Source: an uncultured Akkermansia sp.
GTDB taxonomy: Bacteria; Verrucomicrobiota; Verrucomicrobiia; Verrucomicrobiales; Akkermansiaceae
Direction: 5' to 3'
Assembly (NCBI GenBank): GCA_949296365.1
Contig: CASFPZ010000026.1
Coordinates: 1 to 34,954, forward strand
DNA: 34,954 bases
This document shows positions 26,255 to 34,117 of this stretch, one piece after another. The notes below the pieces were generated by a model that worked only from the letters and a program-made list of their open reading frames with translations, was not told the origin of the DNA and made no database searches. Numbering within the stretch: position 1 is the first letter of the stretch; every line of letters starts with the position of its first letter. Position numbers and translations under genes: made by a program.

Positions 26255-27619
26255 TTATTCGTGGCGGAGAGCATCGATAGGATCCATTTTAGAGGCTTTC
26301 CACGCCGGGTACCACCCGAAAATACAACCGATAGCCACCGAAACAGCCACCGCCAACACCATAGCTTCCGGGGCTGTTGCCGTCGGCCAATGCAACACGC
26401 TACTCACAATCATTGAGGCAGAACGCCCCACTATGATGCCTATAGCCCCGCCAAACAAACACAAAAGCACGGCTTCCAACAAAAACTGCCACATGATATC
26501 GCGAGGGCGAGCCCCGACAGCCATGCGAAGGCCGATTTCCCGCGTCCGTTCAGTCACCGAGACCATCATGATATTCATAATACCCACGCCGCCGACGACC
26601 AAAGAAATCATCGCCACCACTAGCAGCAAACTCGTCATCACTTCAGAAGTCGAGCTCATGACGCGGGAGATTTCCGCGCTATCCCAAATTCTGAAGTCAT
26701 CGTCGTCTTCTTCGCTCAGGCGGTGTCTAGCCCGCAGCACGCTAGAGATTTCCGCGATACATGCTTGGGATTGCTCTGGATTAGCAATTTCAACCATGAT
26801 GTTGTTGATCGTCTTAAAGCGCCGCGGATGAGGGACACCTGAGTAAGGTTCCTTTTCCGTCGTTGCATAGTAATTGACCGACGAGGTTGGGAACGTCAAC
26901 AATCGCACATTTTCAGCAGTTGTTGTCGACGAAGAGATTGTGGTACCTTCGCTACCGAGCCCTTGGAGACGGGAACGGATCGTCGTCCAGGGCATAATGA
27001 CAATATCATCCTGATCGCGGCCCATCATGTTAGCGCCTTTCTTTTTCAAGACACCGATGACTTTGAAGGTCACGTTTTTGACGCGGATATCCTTACCGAT
27101 GGGGTTTTCCATGCCGAACAATTCCTTTACAATCGTCTGACCTAACAAACATACGCGCCGCGCCGCCAACACGTCTGCTTCGGAATAGGGATTACCCAGT
27201 TCCGTATCGTACAAGTCGCGAATCTTCAGGTAATCGACAGTACCGCCTTCGATGGAACCAGCATTCCAGTTCGCATTCCCATAAACAACCTGCCCGCCCG
27301 ATCGAACGACAGGCGTTGCACGAACTACCGTCCGGCACTCTCGGGCTATAGCTTCGCAATCGCCAGGCGTCAACGTGGCACGTCCGCCAGCGCCCGTTCT
27401 GATCCCGCCTCGCGTAATCGATCCAGGGAAAATATTCAGAGTGTTTGCCCCCATCGACGCGATCTGGCTCTTGATTTGTTCCGTCGATCCCCGGCCAATT
27501 TCCATCATCGCAATCACCGCGGCAATACCAATGATGATGCCTAAAATCGTCAACGACGTCCGCATAGGATTGCGGATAATCGCGCGTATACACGTTTTAA
27601 TTAAAGAGACAAATTTCAT
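26255..27619 (-). CDS. MacB-type ABC transporter permease
   Basis: A 454-residue inner-membrane protein with MacB topology: one transmembrane span near residues 17-40, a large periplasmic domain (about 45-325), then three spans at about 332-358, 377-405 and 418-442. The N-terminus (RAIIRNPMRTSLTILGIIIGIAAVIAMMEIG) and the end motif GWYPAWKASKMDPIDALRHE are family hallmarks. The ATPase is a separate gene here, as in many split MacB and LolCDE-like systems, not fused as in E. coli MacB. The ATG overlaps the ATPase stop (ATGA). The likely role is mechanical extrusion of a periplasmic substrate through the adaptor to the outer-membrane duct. Confidence 0.95.
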   Translation of the reverse strand: MKFVSLIKTCIRAIIRNPMRTSLTILGIIIGIAAVIAMMEIGRGSTEQIKSQIASMGANTLNIFPGSITRGGIRTGAGGRATLTPGDCEAIARECRTVVRATPVVRSGGQVVYGNANWNAGSIEGGTVDYLKIRDLYDTELGNPYSEADVLAARRVCLLGQTIVKELFGMENPIGKDIRVKNVTFKVIGVLKKKGANMMGRDQDDIVIMPWTTIRSRLQGLGSEGTTISSSTTTAENVRLLTFPTSSVNYYATTEKEPYSGVPHPRRFKTINNIMVEIANPEQSQACIAEISSVLRARHRLSEEDDDDFRIWDSAEISRVMSSTSEVMTSLLLVVAMISLVVGGVGIMNIMMVSVTERTREIGLRMAVGARPRDIMWQFLLEAVLLCLFGGAIGIIVGRSASMIVSSVLHWPTATAPEAMVLAVAVSVAIGCIFGWYPAWKASKMDPIDALRHE

Positions 27620-28320
27620 AATGACGCATCGCTAAGCATTGATGATACACCCTCGCTGATCATGCCATCTGCCATATGAATAGCCCGGTCGGTAAACGCA
27701 GCGATCTTCGGGTCGTGAGTCACCAGAATAACAGTAATGCCCTGTTCGCGGTTTAATTGCTTAAACATATGAAGGACCTCGCGGGACGTCGTTGAATCGA
27801 GGTTACCCGTTGGTTCGTCAGCAAGCAGGATCGAAGGATTATTGATCAAAGAACGCGCGATCGCAACGCGCTGTTGCTGGCCACCAGACAACTGAGCTGG
27901 CGAATGGTCCATGCGATCATTCAAGCCCACCACATGGAGCAAATTGACAGCTCGTTCGCGGATTTCCTTCATCGACAGATTGGAGCGGTTATAGAAAGCC
28001 GGCATCATGACATTTTCCAAGGCCGAGGTACGGGAAAGCAGATTGAAGTTTTGAAAGACAAACCCAATCAACCTATTGCGCAGCAAGGCACGCTGGTCGG
28101 CATTAGCTTCGGCCACATCCTGGCCATCGATCACGTATTGTCCGGAGCTAGGGCGATCTAAGCACCCCAGGATATTCATCAACGTCGACTTGCCCGATCC
28201 GGAGGCGCCCGTCAACGACACAAATTCGCCTTTAGCAATATCGAGCGAAATGTTTTTCAACACCTCGAGATCGATCTCACCCACATGGTAAACTTTCGTT
28301 ATGTTTCTCAGCTTAATCAC
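27616..28320 (-). CDS. MacB/LolD-type ABC ATPase
   Basis: A 234-residue ATPase of the MacB/LolD/FtsE branch. It has Walker [10 protein letters not shown], a Q-loop in [16 protein letters not shown], the signature [15 protein letters not shown], Walker [13 protein letters not shown] and the switch His in VTHDP. The start is GTG, supported by the standard [14 protein letters not shown] beginning. It sits 61 bases after the adaptor gene and overlaps the permease. It powers the permease from the cytosolic side. Confidence 0.96.
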   Translation of the reverse strand: MIKLRNITKVYHVGEIDLEVLKNISLDIAKGEFVSLTGASGSGKSTLMNILGCLDRPSSGQYVIDGQDVAEANADQRALLRNRLIGFVFQNFNLLSRTSALENVMMPAFYNRSNLSMKEIRERAVNLLHVVGLNDRMDHSPAQLSGGQQQRVAIARSLINNPSILLADEPTGNLDSTTSREVLHMFKQLNREQGITVILVTHDPKIAAFTDRAIHMADGMISEGVSSMLSDASL

Positions 28321-28381
28321 AGCAGGGAAAAGCTTTGTTTTCTATAGTTTCCATTTCGAACGTCAGGACAATGCGTTCACC

Positions 28382-29812
28382 TTATTCGGCCAACCGGACC
28401 GGCATAGTTCCTGGCGGCGGAGGTGGGTTTTTGCTAGCATTTCTCTTCTTGTTCTTATCGCGTTTTGGCATTTGGGGCAAGAAGGGATTGGTAGATTCCG
28501 CACTATCTCCAGCAGCATCGTCACTGCTCGTGCCGTCCATATTGACAGCAATGACAATGTCCATGTCTTCGCGAAGTTCATCAGAAGCCACCGGAGTCAC
28601 CATGCCATTACTTTCGCCAGCGATCACCCACACCGGGGCCACATAATTGCCGCGCCGTTCCCAAATCGTGTTTGGCGTCTTCGGCGGTTCGCTTCCATCC
28701 GCAAGCATTGCCACCTCTTCAGCGGCCTGATCGATTTCCATCAACTTTTGGTTGTAAGCCTCCCTGCAAGCCGGATCAATCATATCCATCGTCGGCTGAA
28801 ATCTTAACGCCGCATTGGGCACAACAAAGGCATCCTTCAGATCTTGCGTAATGAAATTCACATTAGCCGTCATATACGGGCGCAAGACTCTATTTGGATT
28901 TTTCGCGTCGACTTCAACGACATACACCACCACGTTCGACGTCATCGTGGCATTAGGGCGCACCTTATTCACCGTTCCAGAGAACGAACGACCAGGATAA
29001 GCGTCTACAGAAAATACGACTTCCTGCCCCGGATGAATGCTACCAATATCAGCTTCGTTCACCGATGCCCACACCTGCACATTGTCCAAATTTTTTGCCA
29101 CATAAAACATCGTCGTAGCGCTCATGTTAGACACCACAGTCGAACCCACATTGTACAGACGGGTAATAATCGTTCCATCCACCGGAGACGTAATCGTCGT
29201 GTACTCCAGATTGCGTCGTTCCGTCACGAGAGCAGCCTCAGCCGATTGGAGAGAAGCTTTCGCTTGTTCCAATGAGGCTTCAGCGACTTTTACAGCAGCT
29301 CCAGCCGCTTCTTCCTGGTAAATGTACTGATCGTACTCTGCTTGCGACAACGCATCGCCCGCTCCCAGTTTTTCAGCGCGTTCACGATTGCGTTTAGCCT
29401 GTTCATGTTCCGCCTTAGCTTGTACGATATTTGCCTCACTCTGCGCGATATTGGCTTTAGCCTCGGCAATGCTGGCCTCTGCGCGTTTGATATCGCTCTT
29501 CACCACCACATCATCAATGCGGGCTAACAACTGCCCCTGTTTCACCTCGCTCGCATAATCTACAGTCTTGCCCGCCAAGTCCTTACCCAATTCCAAAATT
29601 GTTCCCGTCACCTGAGCACTCACTTCTACCAGTTCCGTCGGTTCGACCGTACCAGTTGAATCGATCGTCAACCGAAGATCCATTTTCTTCAACGGGCTCG
29701 TTTCATATTGAACGACGACCTTGTCTCCAGACTTCCACATGGACCAACCCCACCACGCGCCAACCGCAATGACAACAACAATTGCTATTTTCCAAACAAC
29801 TTTCACATGCAT
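28382..29812 (-). CDS. MacA-like periplasmic adaptor (membrane fusion protein)
   Basis: A 476-residue adaptor with one N-terminal membrane anchor (about residues 4-22). A lipoyl-like half (VSAQVTGTILELGKDLAG) and a coiled-coil hairpin rich in Ala, Glu and Lys (about residues 90-190) follow, then the second lipoyl half (TTITSPVDGTIITRLYNVGSTV). The beta-barrel is at ASVNEADIGSIHPGQEVVFSVDAYPGRSFSGTVNKVRP. The C-terminus is charged and ends in a Pro-rich tail. I chose the ATG at 29812; an earlier TTG seven codons upstream is possible. It is the first gene of the four-gene efflux operon and would bridge the ABC permease to the outer-membrane factor. Confidence 0.94.
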   Translation of the reverse strand: MHVKVVWKIAIVVVIAVGAWWGWSMWKSGDKVVVQYETSPLKKMDLRLTIDSTGTVEPTELVEVSAQVTGTILELGKDLAGKTVDYASEVKQGQLLARIDDVVVKSDIKRAEASIAEAKANIAQSEANIVQAKAEHEQAKRNRERAEKLGAGDALSQAEYDQYIYQEEAAGAAVKVAEASLEQAKASLQSAEAALVTERRNLEYTTITSPVDGTIITRLYNVGSTVVSNMSATTMFYVAKNLDNVQVWASVNEADIGSIHPGQEVVFSVDAYPGRSFSGTVNKVRPNATMTSNVVVYVVEVDAKNPNRVLRPYMTANVNFITQDLKDAFVVPNAALRFQPTMDMIDPACREAYNQKLMEIDQAAEEVAMLADGSEPPKTPNTIWERRGNYVAPVWVIAGESNGMVTPVASDELREDMDIVIAVNMDGTSSDDAAGDSAESTNPFLPQMPKRDKNKKRNASKNPPPPPGTMPVRLAE

Positions 29813-29986
29813 AGTGTACGCCGCTCGCTTCAAAAAGTTTCATGTTTTTTTTGACATTCCTTTACCTTTCCCACTTTTGTTTTTTGCCAACCCACTATGT
29901 CATAAATCAACAACTTCACTGAATTTGATTGATTTAGGTTCAGCATTTGCGCAGAATACCCCTCGTATAAGATATTAAATTTGCAC

Positions 29987-30241
29987 ATGACAGATCAATC
30001 AGACGATCCTTACCCTAGATGCTGGGTTGCCCAAAAATCCAGCAACCCAGCATTAGCCGCTTTATTGAGTTTATTCCTTCCGGGATCTGGACAAATGTAC
30101 CAAGGGTCCTTCATCCAGGGGTTTATTTGGTTAGCTACCATTTTGCTTTGTTATCCGGTAGATTTTCTTCGGCCTCTAGCCATAGGGCTCCATTTGTTGT
30201 GCATTATAGCAGCCGCCCTTTTCAACATGGAGCAAGAGTAG
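29987..30241 (+). CDS. Small TM2-like membrane protein
   Basis: An 84-residue protein. A short polar N-terminus with one Cys is followed by KSSNPALAALLSLFLPGSGQMYQGSFIQGFIW and a second hydrophobic segment (LAIGLHLLCIIAAALF). Two membrane spans joined by a Gly/Gln-Met-Tyr turn resemble the TM2-domain or prokaryotic small-membrane-protein pattern (LPG-GQ-YQG). The function is unknown. A -10-like TATAAG lies at 29966-29971. It is divergent from the efflux operon and lies 216 bases upstream of the kinase gene on the same strand, so a shared role is possible but unproven. Confidence 0.75.
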   Translation: MTDQSDDPYPRCWVAQKSSNPALAALLSLFLPGSGQMYQGSFIQGFIWLATILLCYPVDFLRPLAIGLHLLCIIAAALFNMEQE

Positions 30242-30281
30242 GCTTCGCGAGACCCTCTGTTGCGAGACAGGGGGGTTGAGT

Positions 30282-30301
30282 TCTCGGTCATGACACGAGA
30301 G
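30282..30301. repeat. Short hairpin between the small membrane protein and the kinase
   Basis: TCTCG faces CGAGA around the palindrome GTCATGAC. A preceding CTCTGT/ACAGGG stem with G-U pairs lies at about 30254-30271. These may slow or end transcription from the small gene. No T run follows, so I do not call a terminator. Confidence 0.3.
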
Positions 30302-30457
30302 AATCAGAGATTTTGAACGTAGTATTGGGGACAATGTTCCTATACAGTGTGGAGATTTGTTACGATTTTCATACAGGGGCGTTGCATTGATTCTCTTGCC
30401 AATAAAGAGTAAAGGCAGTAACGTATTCCGGAGTAATTTATCGATTTCCTCTTTTTC

Positions 30458-33205
30458 ATGATAGACACGACTGGCAATAATCCCATTGACGGAAATGGAC
30501 AACAACCCGTGCGCGAAACATTATCCAGTCATGTCAACAAACTGGAAGGGACAACCGACCAACCATCAGCTCAACCTAAAAACGAATTTTTCGTTTACCC
30601 GCGCGAGCTCGTTCCAGGGACTCGCCTGGAGCACTACGAAATCCACAGCATTCTAGGCAATGGGGGATTTGGCATTACGTATTTAGCGCGAGACATTTAC
30701 CTCAATCGATACGTCGTCATTAAGGAGAATTTTCCCTCGACCTTTTCTCATCGCGATCCATTGACCGGCCTTATCGTTCCCAACAACCAATACGACCTCG
30801 AGAATTACAATTGGGCACTTCGTAGTTTTTTGAATGAAGCACGAACGATAGCAGAGCTCGACCATCCGGGCATAGTCAAGATTCTTTCTATTTTTGAGAC
30901 CAACGGCACCGCCTATTTTGCCATGGAGTATATTAATGGATTGTCTCTCGACTACTTGGGAGAACAACTCATCAGCTCCGGCAAACGTTACACAGAAGAC
31001 GAGCTCAAGGGATTACTCGTTCGTTTGTTGCACATTCTCCACTACCTGCACGGCAAAGGGATTTACCATCGCGACATCAAACCAGGCAACATTCTCCTGA
31101 CGCAAGAAGGCATGCCCGTGTTGATTGATTTTGGTGCAGCGCGGCATGCGACCAAGCTCACCTCGATCACCGTGTTGACCACCCAGGGGTATTCATCACC
31201 AGAACAAGCATTAGGACTTAACACCATTGGGCCTTGGAGCGATCTCTATTCTTTAGGCGCCACTTTTTACGCGTTATTGACCGGCCAGCCGCCAGAACGC
31301 GCCGAGATTCGCCTTGCGTCGGACACCATGACCCCGTTGAGTTCGATTCCCGAGCTAGCTGTTTATTATTCTCCGGAATTTTTGCGAAGCATTGACAAAG
31401 CGCTCAGTCCCAACATTGAGGATCGCTATGCTACGGCAGCCGAATGGCAGGAAGCCCTGCACCTAACAGTCAACGATCATCTTAGTACGATCAACTTTTC
31501 TCATGAAGACCTCCGCCAGGCACGAGAAAAGAAGAATCAGCCCATACACACAGTACCCAGTTCACCAGACTTCCAACCCTCAGAGAAAAAAAGCAGTTCG
31601 CTCTTTGGGGGGAAATACCGCCCTTCCCTCGCCTCCATCTTTTCTGGTTTTTCGATTGTACTCCTCCTCTGTACAGTCATTTTCATCGGAGCAGACATCT
31701 TCCGGAAGGAACCCATAGGTACGACGATCAAAGAAACGTTTTCGACGATCAAAAGCGATTCTCATCCCGAGATGCTCAATTTGGCCGCAGTACCCATCCC
31801 CAGTTTAAGTACACCGACAGACAGTCCGTCCATACCCAAGAACATTGTGTCTTTCAACCTTCGTTTGTCTGACTCCGTTTTAGCCCAATCCAATCTACCC
31901 TCTCCGCGGCCCGAGACGTTACGCATTAGTTCCATCTATCTCAACAAAGCGGCCAGTCCACCAGATTCACTTCGAGCGCTCAAGTCAGCGCAGCCCCTTT
32001 ATCTCATCATTCAAGATGCTGCTGGCAACGTTGTTGCCCAGTCAGACAATGCCGCCAAGCTCGACATCATTCCGGGGCGGTTAACAGTCAATTACGTTTT
32101 TCCCGCCCTACCGGAGCTCAAAACGGACGAAGTTTACACCTATTCTTTTCAGACGATCAATGGGGAGCAAATTCCCGTGCTTCTTTCTATCATGGACAGT
32201 GGGATACCCAACAAAGACGAATCTTCCGATTATCCTCACATCAAATTTATTTGTGCCGAGGCTTCGGCAGCTGATCCAGAAATCAAGACACAGGCGTCAG
32301 ATGAGGTTTTTCGTACACTCAGTCAACCATGCACTGACAGCCAAACCTCCATCAGCCTTCTTCCCATCACACGGGAAAGTCGTCCGCTCATCGAGGCTAT
32401 GGCAAAAATCGGTTATCCCGAAGCGCAGTACAAAATGTACTTGATCATGTCTGAGGAGCACGAATCAGAGGCCAGCTTTTTGGAAGGAGTCAAATGGCTC
32501 TACAAATCCGCCATGAGCGGGTATCCCGTGGCGCAACGCCAAATGGGGATCATGCTCATTCAAGAGAGGCGTTTTTTCCCCGGAGTACCCATGAGGACCT
32601 CGAGCGTTCCTTTCGATTTTGCGCAAGCAGCCAGTTTTCTCCGACTCGCCACGCAACACCACGACAGCGAAGCTCTCTATCTCCTAGGCATGATGACCAG
32701 TCAAGGATGGGGAATTCCGAAATCATCCGATGTTGGTGGTTCCATGCTCAAATGGGCTTCAATTCTCAACCCTTCTTTCAAAACAAATCATATCGACCCC
32801 TCGGCTGAAGTCATTGGTTTCTGGAGTTCCCAATACGTCAAACCAGGACAATCAGTTCTCATGCGGTTTCCACTCTCGCCCAACCAAGCTAAGAATCACG
32901 GGACATTGAAAGCCTTAAGCACAGGAGGCAACTCCCAAAGCCAACTTTCAGGAATTGCTATCACCCAACATGGTAAAATCATCTCTGCCATCTCAACACC
33001 CTATTCTCTTTTCCCAGGAAGCCTTCCACAAACCATTGATATCAAACTTCCTGAACTCGACAGTTACGACGATCTGGCCTTGGAAATGACCATTAAAACA
33101 CCAGGTTCGAATATTGGCCTTATTCAGTGGTCACAGCACCCTTCTTTACCACAAGGAGAAAAAAATTTGAAAAATCACCAGAAAATCGTTGACACTTCCA
33201 GATAA
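30458..33205 (+). CDS. Membrane Ser/Thr protein kinase with C-terminal Sel1-like repeats
   Basis: A 915-residue, probably active kinase. The catalytic domain spans about residues 58-340: LGNGGFGITYLA is the Gly loop, Lys89 in VVIKE is the ATP anchor, HRDIKPGN (Asp206) is the catalytic loop, DFGAAR (Asp224) binds Mg, and YSSPEQ stands for the APE motif. A Ser/Pro/Lys-rich linker leads to one transmembrane span at about 391-414, so the kinase faces the cytosol. The C-terminal 500 residues would be periplasmic and include Sel1-like repeats (IGYPEAQYKMYLIM, SGYPVAQRQMGIML, HHDSEALYLLGMMTSQGWG) at about 645-775. An extra domain before and after the repeats is not recognised. Its targets are unknown. 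Confidence 0.93.
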   Translation: MIDTTGNNPIDGNGQQPVRETLSSHVNKLEGTTDQPSAQPKNEFFVYPRELVPGTRLEHYEIHSILGNGGFGITYLARDIYLNRYVVIKENFPSTFSHRDPLTGLIVPNNQYDLENYNWALRSFLNEARTIAELDHPGIVKILSIFETNGTAYFAMEYINGLSLDYLGEQLISSGKRYTEDELKGLLVRLLHILHYLHGKGIYHRDIKPGNILLTQEGMPVLIDFGAARHATKLTSITVLTTQGYSSPEQALGLNTIGPWSDLYSLGATFYALLTGQPPERAEIRLASDTMTPLSSIPELAVYYSPEFLRSIDKALSPNIEDRYATAAEWQEALHLTVNDHLSTINFSHEDLRQAREKKNQPIHTVPSSPDFQPSEKKSSSLFGGKYRPSLASIFSGFSIVLLLCTVIFIGADIFRKEPIGTTIKETFSTIKSDSHPEMLNLAAVPIPSLSTPTDSPSIPKNIVSFNLRLSDSVLAQSNLPSPRPETLRISSIYLNKAASPPDSLRALKSAQPLYLIIQDAAGNVVAQSDNAAKLDIIPGRLTVNYVFPALPELKTDEVYTYSFQTINGEQIPVLLSIMDSGIPNKDESSDYPHIKFICAEASAADPEIKTQASDEVFRTLSQPCTDSQTSISLLPITRESRPLIEAMAKIGYPEAQYKMYLIMSEEHESEASFLEGVKWLYKSAMSGYPVAQRQMGIMLIQERRFFPGVPMRTSSVPFDFAQAASFLRLATQHHDSEALYLLGMMTSQGWGIPKSSDVGGSMLKWASILNPSFKTNHIDPSAEVIGFWSSQYVKPGQSVLMRFPLSPNQAKNHGTLKALSTGGNSQSQLSGIAITQHGKIISAISTPYSLFPGSLPQTIDIKLPELDSYDDLALEMTIKTPGSNIGLIQWSQHPSLPQGEKNLKNHQKIVDTSR

Positions 33206-33217
33206 ATCCATTATATT
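33189..33217 (+). promoter_or_regulatory. Consensus promoter of tRNA-Cys
   Basis: A perfect TTGACA (33189-33194), exactly 17 bases and TATATT (33212-33217, 5/6). The predicted start is about 10 bases before the tRNA. It overlaps the last codons and the stop of the kinase gene (33203-33205). Confidence 0.85.
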
Positions 33218-33233
33218 GCGCCCGCGTTTTTGC

Positions 33234-33308
33234 GGCGGGATAGCCAAGTGGTAAGGCGATGGTCTGCAAAACCGTTATTCGCGGGTTCGATTCCCGCTCC
33301 CGCCTCCA
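33234..33308 (+). tRNA. tRNA-Cys (anticodon GCA)
   Basis: Complete cloverleaf: acceptor GGCGGGA pairs with TCCCGCC (33234-33240 and 33298-33304), the anticodon arm is ATGGT/ACCGT with loop CTGCAAA (anticodon GCA at 33266-33268), and the T arm is GCGGG/CCCGC around TTCGATT. The discriminator base is T, which Cys tRNAs need, and CCA is encoded. Confidence 0.97.
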
Positions 33309-33319
33309 TTTTTGTTAAG

Positions 33320-33347
33320 CCACTCTTGTCACTGAGTGGTTTTTTTA
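33320..33347 (+). terminator. Intrinsic terminator of tRNA-Cys
   Basis: CCACTC (33320-33325) pairs with GAGTGG (33334-33339), directly followed by a run of eight T. Confidence 0.85.
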
Positions 33348-33358
33348 TTGACCCGAAA

Positions 33359-33391
33359 GAGGTCAGAAGTTCGATTTTCTATCGTCCACCA
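33359..33391 (+). pseudogene. tRNA 3'-end-like fragment
   Basis: The stretch reads like the 3' part of a class I tRNA: a GAGGTC variable-loop-like start, a TTCGATT T-loop (33370-33376), then a 3' acceptor strand ending ATCGTCC plus ACCA. The T stem is broken (one base seems missing) and no 5' half exists upstream. It could be a decayed tRNA gene or an attachment-site remnant left by an integrated element. Confidence 0.4.
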
Positions 33392-33401
33392 TTGAAATCA
33401 C

Positions 33402-33437
33402 CGGGTTTTCGGGACATTCCTGAAAGCCCGTTTTTTT
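33402..33437 (+). terminator. Intrinsic terminator after the tRNA fragment
   Basis: A 13-base-pair stem (33402-33414 with 33418-33430, two G-U pairs) around a CAT loop, followed by seven T. It is far stronger than anything its present upstream sequence needs, which fits a former tRNA gene. Confidence 0.75.
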
Positions 33438-33495
33438 ATGCTGTACGTAAAGTGTATGTAGGGCGACAAATTTATACCTCAGAAAACAATAGAAA

Positions 33496-33530
33496 AACGC
33501 CGCGCCAATTACGGGCGGCGTTCTTTTATT
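33496..33530. terminator. Bidirectional intrinsic terminator
   Basis: AACGCCGC (33496-33503) pairs perfectly with GCGGCGTT (33515-33522). A CTTTTATT tail follows on the plus strand and a TTTTTC tail on the minus strand, so it can stop transcription both ways. Confidence 0.75.
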
Positions 33531-33553
33531 ATCGAGCGACGTCGCATACCTCC

Positions 33554-33650
33554 TTAGTGGACGGCGGCGGCTCCCTCATCAATCCACTTCATCACATTTG
33601 CGATGTCGGAATGGACGGCCCTGCGCAATTTTATCAACCGGCATTCCCAT
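33554..33650 (-). pseudogene. Possible C-terminal relic of a lost minus-strand gene
   Basis: In one minus-strand frame about 33 codons end at TAA (33554-33556) with HSDIANVMKWIDEGAAAVH, which has the look of a real protein end, for example the last helix of a c-type cytochrome domain. A terminator in the right orientation follows at 33496-33522. The upstream part is missing and is replaced by the transposase relic at 33653. This is a guess from composition. Confidence 0.25.
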
Positions 33651-33652
33651 AG

Positions 33653-33975
33653 AAGCTGTACGACCAATACAAGGAGGTTCTTTCCACGGACAGCCGAGTC
33701 CGTAAGGTTGCTACATGGATCAAACAACTCCAAATCATCGATACCACCACAATCTCCCTCTTCTCAAACCTCATCTTTAAGGGAGTGGGACGATACCCTA
33801 AATCGGGAAAGAAGAAAGGAGGATTCAAAGTTCACATGAACATCCATGCCAATGAGAGTGTACCTTCAGACATCCGCTTCACTTTTCCGCTGCGACCAAC
33901 ATTCGTTTTTACCGGACACTAATGATCCCAAAAGAAAGGATGGCCCAATGCTGTTTCTTTTTATTGAGGAGGTAA
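33653..33975 (+). pseudogene. Decayed IS4-family transposase fragment
   Basis: The frame from 33653 reads KLYDQYKEVLSTDSRVRKV, then IIDTTTISLFSNLIFKGVG and GKKKGGFKVHMNIHANE, which is the first catalytic Asp region of IS4-group DDE transposases (I-D-x-T-x-I-x-L-F). It ends in IRFT at 33883. The family continues with SAAT, which appears in another frame from 33886, so a frameshift of two bases (or minus one) has occurred. The original frame meets TAA at 33920, the shifted one at 33973. An in-frame TAG precedes the fragment at 33650. Both the N-terminus and the C-terminal third with the last catalytic residues are missing, and no terminal inverted repeats are visible. Confidence 0.75.
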
Positions 33976-34047
33976 GACAACAATTGCTTTCCACGTTTTG
34001 TGAGCATTCTGACAACCAGTTTCCTTATTCCCGTCCAGACTCCAATA

Positions 34048-34081
34048 AGAAAAAAGAGCCACCCCGTCTCCCGACGGGATG
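34048..34081 (-). terminator. Intrinsic terminator of the autotransporter gene
   Basis: On the minus strand CATCCCGTC pairs with GACGGGGTG (arms 34073-34081 and 34060-34068, one wobble pair) around a GGGA loop, followed by GCTC and a TTTTTT run. It lies 36 bases after the autotransporter stop. Confidence 0.85.
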
Positions 34082-34117
34082 ACCCTCTTCTGATCCTCAT
34101 CCGAGGATATGGTTCCG

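Noticed and set aside
30176..30505. Minus-strand frame of 109 codons
   Set aside because: Overlaps the ends of two real genes, low-complexity composition, no motif.
33846..34082. Plus-strand frame of 78 codons as a separate gene
   Set aside because: It covers the frameshifted transposase relic and the autotransporter terminator; best explained as decay.
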